The translations under genes and the position numbers were made by a program. This document shows positions 27,703 to 35,855 of a stretch of 64,000 nucleotides of DNA, one piece after another. The stretch comes from Paracoccus onubensis (lineage in GTDB: Bacteria; Pseudomonadota; Alphaproteobacteria; Rhodobacterales; Rhodobacteraceae), in NCBI RefSeq assembly GCF_003591515.1, contig NZ_QZCG01000011.1:1-64000 (forward strand), in the 5' to 3' direction. How positions within the stretch are numbered: the stretch's first letter is position 1; every line of letters begins with the position of its first letter. The notes under the pieces are model-generated. The model made no database searches, was not told the origin of the DNA, and worked only from the letters and a program-made list of their open reading frames with translations.

Positions 27703-28332
27703 TCAAAACGGCACGGGCTTTCCGTCATATGACAGGAAACATCCGCTGCTGCCGCGATCGAGTTCGGTGAAACGCGCGATCAGGCCGCTGACGGAGTCCT
27801 CGACCGCGATATCCGCCCCGTCCCCGCCCATATCGGTGCGAACCCAGCCGGGGTGATAGATCCCCACCGGCAGATCCAGATCCGCAGCGAAATTGCGGCC
27901 AAGATTCAACAATGCCGCTTTGCTTGCCCGGTAGGCATAAGAGCCGCCCGGCGCCCGTTGATCCGACCCCATGGCCGAGCCCAGCAGAGCGATCTTGCCC
28001 GCCCCACGGCGCAAGGCGGGCAGACAGGCCTGAACCGTCAGGTAAACGCCGGTGACATTGACGGCGAAACTGCGGGCCCAGACCTGCGCGTCGCGCTGCT
28101 CGTCCCGCAATCCCTTGTCGACATAGATGCCCGCATTGCAGATCAGCAGCGACAGGGCGGTATCCTGAAGCCGCTTTTCCAGGGTCGGGAAATCCGCCTC
28201 GCGCGTGACATCGAGCTTCCAGAAATCATCGCCGCTGCGTGCCGTTCCGATGACATTCTTGCCCATCTTGCGATAGGTCCGGGCAAGGGCCGCGCCGATC
28301 CCCCGATTGGCGCCGGTAATCAGCACTGTCAT
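27703..28332 (-). CDS. Short-chain dehydrogenase/reductase
   Basis: A 209-residue Rossmann-fold SDR: TGANRGIGAALA cofactor loop at residues 6-17, NAG at about 70, the catalytic Ser in LLGSAMGS and YRASK (Tyr-x3-Lys). The substrate is not readable. A short C-terminus suggests a small carbonyl reductase (C-factor-like). Its stop is 9 nt from the R1 leader; the DUF1178 gene ends 3 nt upstream of its start, so the two may be co-expressed. Confidence 0.85.
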   Translation of the reverse strand: MTVLITGANRGIGAALARTYRKMGKNVIGTARSGDDFWKLDVTREADFPTLEKRLQDTALSLLICNAGIYVDKGLRDEQRDAQVWARSFAVNVTGVYLTVQACLPALRRGAGKIALLGSAMGSDQRAPGGSYAYRASKAALLNLGRNFAADLDLPVGIYHPGWVRTDMGGDGADIAVEDSVSGLIARFTELDRGSSGCFLSYDGKPVPF

Positions 28333-28335
28333 GTA

Positions 28336-28746
28336 TCAGTTCGCCTTCTGCCGGGGGATGAAGGGCAGCGGCGCGACCGGGACGCCGTCCTCGATCAGTT
28401 TGCGGGCCTCTTCGGGGCGGGCCTCGCCGTGGATCGCGCGGGTCGGGCGGTCGCCCTCATGCATGGCGCGGGCTTCGTCGGCAAAGCGCAGGCCGACATA
28501 ATCCGAATTCTTCTCGACATGTTCGCGCAATTTTTCGAGCGCCTGCTCGGCCGGATTGCGGGGCGCGTCAAGCCGCGCCTTTTCAGCCGGGACCGAGGGC
28601 GCCATCAGCGCCTTTGCCACATCGGCCGAACCGCATTGCGCGCAAGTGACCTGCCCCGCCGCCCGCATCGTCTCGAACCCCTCGGACGAGCGGAACCAGC
28701 CATCGAAGTCGTGGCCCTTTTCACAGCGCAGAGAATAGCGGATCAT
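28336..28746 (-). CDS. DUF1178 family protein
   Basis: A 136-residue DUF1178 protein starting MIRYSLRCEKGHDFDGWF. A zinc-ribbon-like set is visible: Cys8..His11 and Cys35-x2-Cys38 (CAQCGSADVAKALMAP). The C-terminal half is helical. Function unknown, widespread in alphaproteobacteria. Start chosen at 28746 at the family's conserved N-terminus. It lies between waaA and the SDR on the same strand. Confidence 0.82.
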   Translation of the reverse strand: MIRYSLRCEKGHDFDGWFRSSEGFETMRAAGQVTCAQCGSADVAKALMAPSVPAEKARLDAPRNPAEQALEKLREHVEKNSDYVGLRFADEARAMHEGDRPTRAIHGEARPEEARKLIEDGVPVAPLPFIPRQKAN

Positions 28747-28768
28747 GCGGTAACCTTTCCCGGATTCC

Positions 28769-29992
28769 CTATATATCGTAAGCGCCACCGGACTTGGCAA
28801 GATCCCGCAAACGGTTCAGCAATGGCACGGGATCTCCTGCCCGGTCTTTCAGAAGCCCTTGCGCGGCCTTTCCCATCCGGTGCGCCGCGGCGGGATCCCC
28901 GGCCAGCCGCACCAGTTCCGCGCCAAGCGTCCGGGCGTCGACCGGCAACGCCGCCCCGGCTTCCGCAAGGGCGGCATAATTGGCGGCGTGATTATCCACA
29001 TGGGGACCGTGCAGGATCGCGCAGCGATAGGCGGCGGGCTCCCACGGGGTATGCCCGCCGATATCCGTCAGAGAGCCACCGACGAAACAAATCCCCGCCA
29101 TTGCATACCAGCGGGGCATCTCGCCCAATGTATCGGCCAGCAGGAGAGGCGCATCCCCGGCCCCGTCCGAGCGGCGCATGACGTCCAGCCCCCGCGCGGC
29201 GATCAATGCGGCGATATCCGCGCCGCGCTGCGGGTGGCGTGGCGCAAGGATCAGCCGCAGATCCGGATGCGCGGCCCGCGCGGCAAGCCATGCGTCCAGA
29301 ATCGGCGCATCCTCACCTTCATGGGTCGAGGCGGCAAGCACGGTCATATCCCGCGCCGGATCGTCGGCGGGCGGCACGACCTGCGCGGGTGCCAGCAGTT
29401 TCAGGTCGAGCCGGGGCAGAATTGCCGAAGCGGGCAGGCCCAGTTGGCGCAGACGCGCCTCGCTATCCTCATCCTGTGCCGAGAAGGCCGCGATCCGGCC
29501 AAGCACCGGCGAAATCAGCCCGCGCAGCCGCGCCCAGCGTTGCGCCGAGCGTTCGGACATCCGCGCACCGATCACCGCCTGCGGAATGCCGCGATCGGCA
29601 AGCATCCGCGATCTGAGCGGCCATATTTCGGCTTCGACAGTCAGGGCAAGCCGGGGCTGGACCGCATTCAGAAAGCGGTCCAGCGCCCCCGGCACGTCAA
29701 GCGGGGCAAGGCATATCGGCAGGCCCCATTCGGCGACCATATCGCGACCGGTCTGGCTGTTCGCCGTCACCAGCAGGCTGAAATCGGCGGCAAGCGCCTG
29801 AATGATCGGGCGGGCCGAGGTCAACTCACCGACCGAGGCGCCATGTATCCAGATATCGGCAGGCGCAGAAGGGCTATCCAGCAGGAGTCGCTGTCGCAAT
29901 GCCTCCGATCCGCTGATCCGGACGCGCAATCGCAAGATCATTTCGATCAGTCGCGAGATTATCCGGTAGATCGTCAGCATTGGCGCATCCAT
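28769..29992 (-). CDS. waaA: Kdo transferase (3-deoxy-D-manno-octulosonic acid transferase)
   Basis: A 407-residue GT-B glycosyltransferase with the WaaA active-site motif WIHGASVGE (about 48-56) and C-terminal FVGGSLTDIGGHTPWEPAA. It transfers Kdo from CMP-Kdo to lipid A precursor at the inner membrane. A short hydrophobic/amphipathic N-terminus (LTIYRIISRLIEMIL) anchors it. The start at 29992 has an alternative in-frame ATG at 29980. It fits with kdsD and lptABC in this window. Confidence 0.9.
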   Translation of the reverse strand: MDAPMLTIYRIISRLIEMILRLRVRISGSEALRQRLLLDSPSAPADIWIHGASVGELTSARPIIQALAADFSLLVTANSQTGRDMVAEWGLPICLAPLDVPGALDRFLNAVQPRLALTVEAEIWPLRSRMLADRGIPQAVIGARMSERSAQRWARLRGLISPVLGRIAAFSAQDEDSEARLRQLGLPASAILPRLDLKLLAPAQVVPPADDPARDMTVLAASTHEGEDAPILDAWLAARAAHPDLRLILAPRHPQRGADIAALIAARGLDVMRRSDGAGDAPLLLADTLGEMPRWYAMAGICFVGGSLTDIGGHTPWEPAAYRCAILHGPHVDNHAANYAALAEAGAALPVDARTLGAELVRLAGDPAAAHRMGKAAQGLLKDRAGDPVPLLNRLRDLAKSGGAYDI

Positions 29993-30064
29993 TCAGGGCC
30001 CCGTCAGTGACGCAAGCCGGGCGGGGAAGACAGCAATGGCCCATGGTTTAGGGTCAGTTTCCAT

Positions 30065-31456
30065 CTATCCCTTCAGCAATGCCGCAAGCTCCGCCTGTTT
30101 CTCGCCCACCAATGCCGCATCGCCGTCGGATTCGAGATTCAGGCGCACGACGGGCTCGGTATTCGATTTCCGCAGGTTGAAGCGCCATTTGCCGAAATCC
30201 AGCGACACGCCGTCAAGATCGTCGCGGCTGTCGGCCTGCGCCTCGTAACGTTCGATCAGACGGGCAATCGCCGCGTCGGGATCACTGATCTCGTAATTCG
30301 TCTCGCCCGAAGAGGGATAAAGCCGCATCCGCTCTTCCAGCAATTCGGCCAGCGTCTTGCCCTTGCGCGAGAGCAGTTCGACCATCAGCAGCCAGGGGAT
30401 CATCCCGCTGTCGCAATAGTAGAAATCGCGGAAATAATGATGGGCCGACATCTCGCCGCCATAGATCGCGCCGGTATCGCGCATCTTGCGCTTGATGAAG
30501 GCATGGCCGGTCTTGCTGACAACGGCTTCGCCGCCCGCCTCTTCGATCATGGCGCGGGTGTTCATGATGACGCGCGGGTCATGCACAACTTTCTCGCCGG
30601 GGGATTTTTCAAGGAATGCCGCGCCAAGCAGGCCGACGATATATTCGCCGGGAATGAAGCGGCCATTCTCGTCAAAGAAGAAACAGCGGTCGAAATCGCC
30701 GTCCCATGCGACGCCCAGATCGGCATTCTCAGATTTGACCGCCGCGACCGTGGGCGGCTGATTTTCCGGCAGAAGCGGGTTCGGGATGCCGTTCGGGAAG
30801 CTGGAATCGACATTGTGGTGCAGGCGGATGAATTCCAGAGGCGCGCCACGGCGCTGCAATTCCGCCGCGATGGCGTCAAAGGTCGGGCCGGCAGTGCCGT
30901 TGCCGGCATTGACCAGAATCTTCATCGGACGCAACGCGGAAATATCGACGAAATCCGCCATCGCGCTGGCATATTCCGCCCGCGCATGGCTGAAATCGGT
31001 GACCTCGCCCTTTTTCGCCGACGGGGCGAATACCCCGGATGTCGCCAGTTCCACGATGGGCGGCAGTTCCGTCGCCGGATCCAGCGGGGCGGAACCGCGC
31101 CCGACGATCTTCATGCCGTTGTAATTGATCGGGTTATGCGAGGCTGTGACCTCGATCCCGCCATCGGTGTCATGGAAACCGGTATGGAAATAGACCTCTT
31201 CGGTGCCCGCCAGCCCCAGATCCAGAACATCGGTGCCGCCATCCGTCAGCCCTTCGATCAGGGCCTGCGCCAGTTCGGGGGAGCTTGCGCGGCTGTCGCG
31301 GCCGACGACGACCCGCTGCGCCTGCCGCGCTTCGGCGAATGCCCGGCCGATCCGGTAAGCAATATCGGCGTCCAGATTGACCCCCAGTTCACCCCTTACA
31401 TCATATGCCTTGAAACAGGTTACATCACGGTGCCCGAGATTGTTCCGATCACTCAT
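30065..31456 (-). CDS. Phosphomannomutase/phosphoglucomutase (alpha-D-phosphohexomutase)
   Basis: A 463-residue phosphohexomutase: phosphoserine loop VTASHNPINYNG, metal loop WDGDFDRCFFFDENG, sugar loop GGEMSAHHYFRDF and phosphate-binding loop RKSNTEPVVRLNLE. It interconverts mannose- or glucose-6-phosphate and the 1-phosphates for sugar-nucleotide synthesis. It resembles ManB/CpsG; the sugar preference cannot be decided by eye. It stands alone, divergent from the SnoaL-like gene. Confidence 0.9.
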   Translation of the reverse strand: MSDRNNLGHRDVTCFKAYDVRGELGVNLDADIAYRIGRAFAEARQAQRVVVGRDSRASSPELAQALIEGLTDGGTDVLDLGLAGTEEVYFHTGFHDTDGGIEVTASHNPINYNGMKIVGRGSAPLDPATELPPIVELATSGVFAPSAKKGEVTDFSHARAEYASAMADFVDISALRPMKILVNAGNGTAGPTFDAIAAELQRRGAPLEFIRLHHNVDSSFPNGIPNPLLPENQPPTVAAVKSENADLGVAWDGDFDRCFFFDENGRFIPGEYIVGLLGAAFLEKSPGEKVVHDPRVIMNTRAMIEEAGGEAVVSKTGHAFIKRKMRDTGAIYGGEMSAHHYFRDFYYCDSGMIPWLLMVELLSRKGKTLAELLEERMRLYPSSGETNYEISDPDAAIARLIERYEAQADSRDDLDGVSLDFGKWRFNLRKSNTEPVVRLNLESDGDAALVGEKQAELAALLKG

Positions 31457-31597
31457 AAGCGCTTCCTCTTGCTGCGCGGCTTTTCGGGCACAGCGCTACC
31501 AGCTTGCCGCCGAAATGCAAGTCTCTGGTCCTTTGGGCGGAGGTGACGCAGAGTGCCGGAATAGCTAGACGGGGCAAAACCAATCAAGGGGATTCGC

Positions 31598-31999
31598 ATG
31601 GACACCAAAGCACTGATCGCGGCCTATTTCGATGCCTTCAATGCGGCGCAGACCGACAGGATGCTGGATCTGCTGCATGATGAGATCGAACATCACGTCA
31701 ATGAGGGAGATATCCGCAAGGGCAGGAAACTCTTCGCGGAATTCAACGCCCATATGACCGAGTGCTACCGGGAAAACCTGACCGATATGGTGATTTTCGC
31801 CGATGAATCCGGGGATCGCGCGGCGGCGGAATATGTGGTGAATGGAACCTATCTCAAGACCGATGAAGGGCTGCCGCCGGCATCCGGCCAGACCTATCGC
31901 CTTCCCGCCGGATCGTTCTTCACCATCCGAGACGGCAAGATCTCGCGCGTGACGACATATTACAACCTTGGCGAATGGACCCGGCAGATCAGCACATGA
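31598..31999 (+). CDS. SnoaL-like / NTF2-fold protein
   Basis: A 133-residue NTF2/SnoaL-fold protein (MDTKALIAAYFDAFNAAQTDRMLDLLHDEIEHHVNEG), a fold used for ketosteroid isomerase-like catalysis or small-molecule binding. Substrate unknown. AAGGGGATTCGC precedes the ATG. Its stop overlaps the GNAT gene's start (ATGA at 31996), the first of two such overlaps in a three-gene set. Confidence 0.8.
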   Translation: MDTKALIAAYFDAFNAAQTDRMLDLLHDEIEHHVNEGDIRKGRKLFAEFNAHMTECYRENLTDMVIFADESGDRAAAEYVVNGTYLKTDEGLPPASGQTYRLPAGSFFTIRDGKISRVTTYYNLGEWTRQIST

Positions 32000-32580
32000 G
32001 CGTGAAGACGCAGATCCTGACCGGCGCGGCGCTCGAATCGGCGCTGGGCGACGTCGCACGGCTGCGAATCACCGTGTTCCGGTCATGGCCCTATCTGTAC
32101 GATGGCGATCTGGACTACGAGCGGAATTATCTTGCCGCCTATCAGTCGCCGGGGGCGGTGGTGGTCGCCGCATTCGACGGCGACCGGATCGTCGGGGCCT
32201 CGACCGGCGCGCCGATGACGGATCATGCCGGGGATTTCGCGGCGGCCTTCAGTGACCGCCCCGAGCCGCTTTCCGAGATCTTCTATTGCGCGGAATCGGT
32301 TCTGCTGCCGGAATATCGCGGGCATGGGCTGGGCCATGCCTTTTTCGACGCGCGCGAGGAACATGCCCGTAGTCTTGGCGCCCGCTATACCGCATTTTGC
32401 AGCGTCAGCCGCCCTGCCGATCACCCTGCCCGGCCTGCGGATTACCGGCCCTTGGACGGTTTCTGGCGCAAGCGCGGCTATGAACCATTGCCCGGAGTGG
32501 TGGCACGTTTTTCATGGAAAGATGTGGGCGACGAACTACAATCCGAAAAACCGCTGCAATTCTGGATGAGACGCTTATGA
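31996..32580 (+). CDS. GNAT-family N-acetyltransferase
   Basis: A 194-residue GNAT protein; the acetyl-CoA pyrophosphate loop is the VLLPEYRGHGLGHAFFDAREEHA region (RGHGLG = R/QxxGxG/A). It is likely to acetylate a small amine or peptide N-terminus. It overlaps the genes on both sides by 4 nt. Some bacterial nitrilase-family proteins carry an N-terminal GNAT domain, which fits a joint role with the next gene. Confidence 0.83.
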   Translation: MSVKTQILTGAALESALGDVARLRITVFRSWPYLYDGDLDYERNYLAAYQSPGAVVVAAFDGDRIVGASTGAPMTDHAGDFAAAFSDRPEPLSEIFYCAESVLLPEYRGHGLGHAFFDAREEHARSLGARYTAFCSVSRPADHPARPADYRPLDGFWRKRGYEPLPGVVARFSWKDVGDELQSEKPLQFWMRRL

Positions 32581-33440
32581 AAATCGCGACTGCCGCTTAT
32601 GCGCTGGATTGGCTTGAAGATTTCGCCGCCTATGAGGCCAAGCTGACGACATGGGTTCAGAAGGCCGAGGGGGCCGATCTTCTGGTTTTCCCGGAATATG
32701 GTGCGATGGAACTCGCCTCGCTTGGCGGAACCGCAATCACCGATGATCCCGAGGCGTCATTGCACGAGGTCTCCCGCCATGCCGGGGCGGCGGCGGATCT
32801 GCATATCCGGCTGGCGCGGGAGCATGGCTGCCACATCCTTGCGGCATCCGGCCCGGTATTCGAGGGCGATCGCCCGGTGAACAGGGCGGTTCTGTTCGGA
32901 CCGGGTGGACGGATCGGGCATCAGGACAAGCAGATCATGACCCGGTATGAGCGCGACCCGATGGATGTCGTCGGCGCGCCGGGTCTGAAGATTTTCGACA
33001 CGGAACTGGGCCGGATCGGAATCCTGATCTGCTATGACAGCGAATTTCCGCTGCTTGGCCGCGTTCTGGCCAAAGCCGGGGTGGAACTGATCCTTGTGCC
33101 AAGCTGCACCGATACGGTTGCGGGTTTCCACCGGGTCCGGATCGGGGCAATGGCCCGCGCGCTTGAAAGCCAATGCGTCGTCGTGCATTCGCCCACCGTC
33201 GGGCAGAACGACTGGCTGCAAGTGGCGGATGAGAACCGCGGCCGCGCGGCGATCTACGGCCCGCCCGACGGGCTATGGCCGGAAACCGGGATCATCGCGG
33301 AAGGCGGCATGGACAAGCCAGGATGGGTCTTCGCCGAGATCGACAGATCGAGAATCGCCGAAAGCCGCAGGGACGGCGCGGTGCTGCCATTCGCGCATTG
33401 GCCGGAATCCGAGGTGCCGGGGCTGATCGGCCTTTCCTGA
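32577..33440 (+). CDS. Carbon-nitrogen hydrolase (nitrilase superfamily)
   Basis: A 287-residue nitrilase-superfamily amidase. The catalytic triad is visible as Glu in VFPEYGAMEL, Lys in GHQDKQIMTRYE and Cys in ILICYDSEFP. It hydrolyses a non-peptide C-N bond; substrate unknown. The ATG overlaps the GNAT stop (ATGA). Last gene of the SnoaL-GNAT-hydrolase set. Confidence 0.87.
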   Translation: MKIATAAYALDWLEDFAAYEAKLTTWVQKAEGADLLVFPEYGAMELASLGGTAITDDPEASLHEVSRHAGAAADLHIRLAREHGCHILAASGPVFEGDRPVNRAVLFGPGGRIGHQDKQIMTRYERDPMDVVGAPGLKIFDTELGRIGILICYDSEFPLLGRVLAKAGVELILVPSCTDTVAGFHRVRIGAMARALESQCVVVHSPTVGQNDWLQVADENRGRAAIYGPPDGLWPETGIIAEGGMDKPGWVFAEIDRSRIAESRRDGAVLPFAHWPESEVPGLIGLS

Positions 33441-33540
33441 CAGCCCCCCGTATCCCGTCAGAGCCGGGCGGGATAGTGCGGAGATGCGTGATCGGCGTGC
33501 TCCCGCGTAAGGCGGAAAGGCTTTTGGGCGTCCCGCGATG

Positions 33541-33587
33541 GCCGGGGCGCTGCCCCCGGACCCCCGAGGTACTTGCGCAAAGAAGAA
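33541..33587 (-). repeat. R1 dispersed repeat, copy 4 (variant)
   Basis: On the minus strand TTCTTCTTTGCGCAAGTACCTCGGGGG, then a different hairpin, CCGGGGGC..GCCCCGG, instead of the GCAAA-loop hairpin of the other copies. It is between the convergent hydrolase and gph genes, in the sense of gph. Confidence 0.65.
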
Positions 33588-33697
33588 GGGGAGGAGGAGG
33601 ATGTGAAGCCGGGCAGGCGCAACATACTTTAGCCTCGACCTTGCTTCCCTGTCGCACAATTCCGCATCCGGCAGAGTTCGGACGGGACCACATTCGC

Positions 33698-34393
33698 CTA
33701 TGCCGAAACCGGATCCCTGACCCCAAGCCAATCCCGCGCCAGCTCCGGCAATTGTCCGAAATCCTCAAGCAGCGCATCCGGCGCAAGGCGCGAGATCGCG
33801 TTGCCTTCCGGCCCGAATCCGACCAGCGCCACCCGCACGCCAGCGGCGGCGGCGGTCTTCCGGTCGGTCTCGGTATCGCCCACAAGGAACGAATTCGCGG
33901 GATCGCCCCCGGCTTGTTCGACCGCAGCGGTATAGGGCCTTGGATCAGGTTTGCGGACGGGCAGCGTATCCGCGCCGATCAGCGAGGCGAAAGCGTCCCG
34001 GATGCCCAGTTCGCGCAGCAATGTCTCGGCCAGTGCCTCGGGCTTGTTGGTGCAGACGGCCAGAATATGCCCATCCGCCGCAAGTTGCCGTAGCGCCTCC
34101 TCCACGCCCGGATAGAGCCGGGTGTGAACGGCGATATTCCGCCCATAGAATTCCAGCAGCCGGGGATAGTCCTGATCCTCCGCGCCGGGTGGCAACAACA
34201 TCTCCTGCGCGGCACGGGCATATCCGGCCCGCAGCATCGCCCGACCCCCGTGAAAGGCAACAAGCGCGTCCTGAACGGGGTCCAGCAACGGCCCCATGCC
34301 CCGCGCCTCGAAGCAGGAATTCGCCGCGCCGATCAGGTCGGCCGAGGTGTCGGCAAGCGTTCCGTCGAGATCGAAGACCACCGTTCCAGCCAT
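33698..34393 (-). CDS. gph: Phosphoglycolate phosphatase (HAD family)
   Basis: A 231-residue HAD phosphatase: motif I VFDLDGTLADT, motif II AVCTNKP, motif III lysine in RKPDPRPY, motif IV VGDTETDRKTA. It removes phosphate from 2-phosphoglycolate from DNA repair or photorespiration-like metabolism. Gph is the best family match; related HADs have other substrates. Divergent from glmU. Confidence 0.85.
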   Translation of the reverse strand: MAGTVVFDLDGTLADTSADLIGAANSCFEARGMGPLLDPVQDALVAFHGGRAMLRAGYARAAQEMLLPPGAEDQDYPRLLEFYGRNIAVHTRLYPGVEEALRQLAADGHILAVCTNKPEALAETLLRELGIRDAFASLIGADTLPVRKPDPRPYTAAVEQAGGDPANSFLVGDTETDRKTAAAAGVRVALVGFGPEGNAISRLAPDALLEDFGQLPELARDWLGVRDPVSA

Positions 34394-34511
34394 GCTTTTC
34401 CCTTTCCGTTAATATTCCGAAACCAAAGGTGAATGCCCGGGGGCTTTCCTGTGCATCTGTCACGGATTAGAACCGGCGGCAACGATACGGGGCAAAATTC
34501 GAGGCAAGGGC

Positions 34512-35855
34512 ATGGCAGAGAAACCGCTGGCGGTAATCATTCTTGCGGCAGGGCAAGGCAGCAGGATGCAATCGGAACTTCCGAAAGTGCTGCACCGGCT
34601 GGCCGGAGTGCCGCTGATCGGACACGCCTTGGCCGCCGCGCGCAGCCTTGAGCCCGATGACGTCATCGTCGTTGCGGGCCATGGCGCGGCCAAGGTCGAA
34701 AAGGCCACCGCGAAACTGGAACCCGACGCGCGGATCGTTCTGCAGCAGGAACAGCTTGGCACAGGCCATGCGGTCCGGCAGGCCATGCCCTTGCTTGAAG
34801 GTTTCGACGGCAAGGTGATCGTGCTTTACGGCGACACCCCCTTTATCGGCGAGGATACGCTTGCCGCATTGGCCAGCCACGGCGCCGATCTGGTCGTGCT
34901 TGGTTTCGAGGCCGAGGATCCGGGGCGTTACGGCCGGTTGGTGATCACCGATGCCGGTCTGGAACGAATCGTCGAATACAAGGATGCCGATGAAGCGACG
35001 CGCATGATCGCGCTGTGCAATTCCGGGGTCATGGCGCTGGATGCCGGGCTGCTGCGCAACCTGATCGGCAAGCTGACGAATGACAACGCGGCGGGGGAAT
35101 ACTACCTGACCGATCTTGTCGCGCTGGCCCGTGCGGAAGGCAGGCGGGCGGATGTCGTTACCTGCGACGAAGAGGAAACGCTTGGCATCAATACCCGCGC
35201 CGAGCTTGCCGCCGCCGAGGCCGGTTTTCAGGCCCGCGCAAGGGTGAGCGCGCTTGAGAATGGCGTCACGCTGACCGATCCCGCGACGGTCTGGTTCTCT
35301 CTGGATACCGCCATCGGGCGCGATGCGGTCATCGGGCAAAATGTCGTCTTCGGTCCGGGCGTCACCATCGAATCCGGGGCCGAGGTTCTGCCCTTCTGTC
35401 ACCTGGAAGGCTGCCATATCTCGTCCGGGGCCACTGTTGGCCCCTTTGCCCGCCTGCGCCCCGGCGCGGAACTGGGCAGCGAGGTGCATGTGGGCAATTT
35501 CGTGGAAATCAAGAATGCCGTGCTGGATGAAGGCGTCAAGGTCGGTCATCTGACCTATCTGGGCGACTCCCATATCGGCGAGCATGCCAATATCGGCGCG
35601 GGCACGATCACCTGCAATTATGACGGCGTGATGAAGCACCGCACCGAGATCGGCGCGAACGCCTTTATCGGCAGCGACACGATGCTGGTCGCGCCGGTAC
35701 GGGTGGGGGAACGGGCCGTGACCGGCTCTGGCTCGGTGATCACCGAGGATATCGAGGAAGGCGCTTTGGCGCTCGGGCGGGCACGGCAGGTCACGAAGCC
35801 GGGGCTTGGCATCCGGCTGATGCAGGCGCTGCGCGCGCAAAAGGAGAAAAGCTGA
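34512..35855 (+). CDS. glmU: Bifunctional GlmU (UDP-GlcNAc pyrophosphorylase / GlcN-1-P acetyltransferase)
   Basis: A 447-residue protein: N-terminal pyrophosphorylase (LAAGQGSRMQSELPKVLH, about 11-28, and GDTPF) and a C-terminal left-handed beta-helix acetyltransferase (about 245-440, with the AGTITCNYDGVMKH active region). It makes UDP-GlcNAc from glucosamine-1-phosphate. Its stop overlaps the glmS start (TGATG), so the two consecutive amino-sugar enzymes are coupled. Confidence 0.95.
   Translation: MAEKPLAVIILAAGQGSRMQSELPKVLHRLAGVPLIGHALAAARSLEPDDVIVVAGHGAAKVEKATAKLEPDARIVLQQEQLGTGHAVRQAMPLLEGFDGKVIVLYGDTPFIGEDTLAALASHGADLVVLGFEAEDPGRYGRLVITDAGLERIVEYKDADEATRMIALCNSGVMALDAGLLRNLIGKLTNDNAAGEYYLTDLVALARAEGRRADVVTCDEEETLGINTRAELAAAEAGFQARARVSALENGVTLTDPATVWFSLDTAIGRDAVIGQNVVFGPGVTIESGAEVLPFCHLEGCHISSGATVGPFARLRPGAELGSEVHVGNFVEIKNAVLDEGVKVGHLTYLGDSHIGEHANIGAGTITCNYDGVMKHRTEIGANAFIGSDTMLVAPVRVGERAVTGSGSVITEDIEEGALALGRARQVTKPGLGIRLMQALRAQKEKS

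Noticed and set aside
35750..35855. A glmS ribozyme before glmS
   Set aside because: glmU coding sequence runs into the glmS start (TGATG), leaving no room for one.
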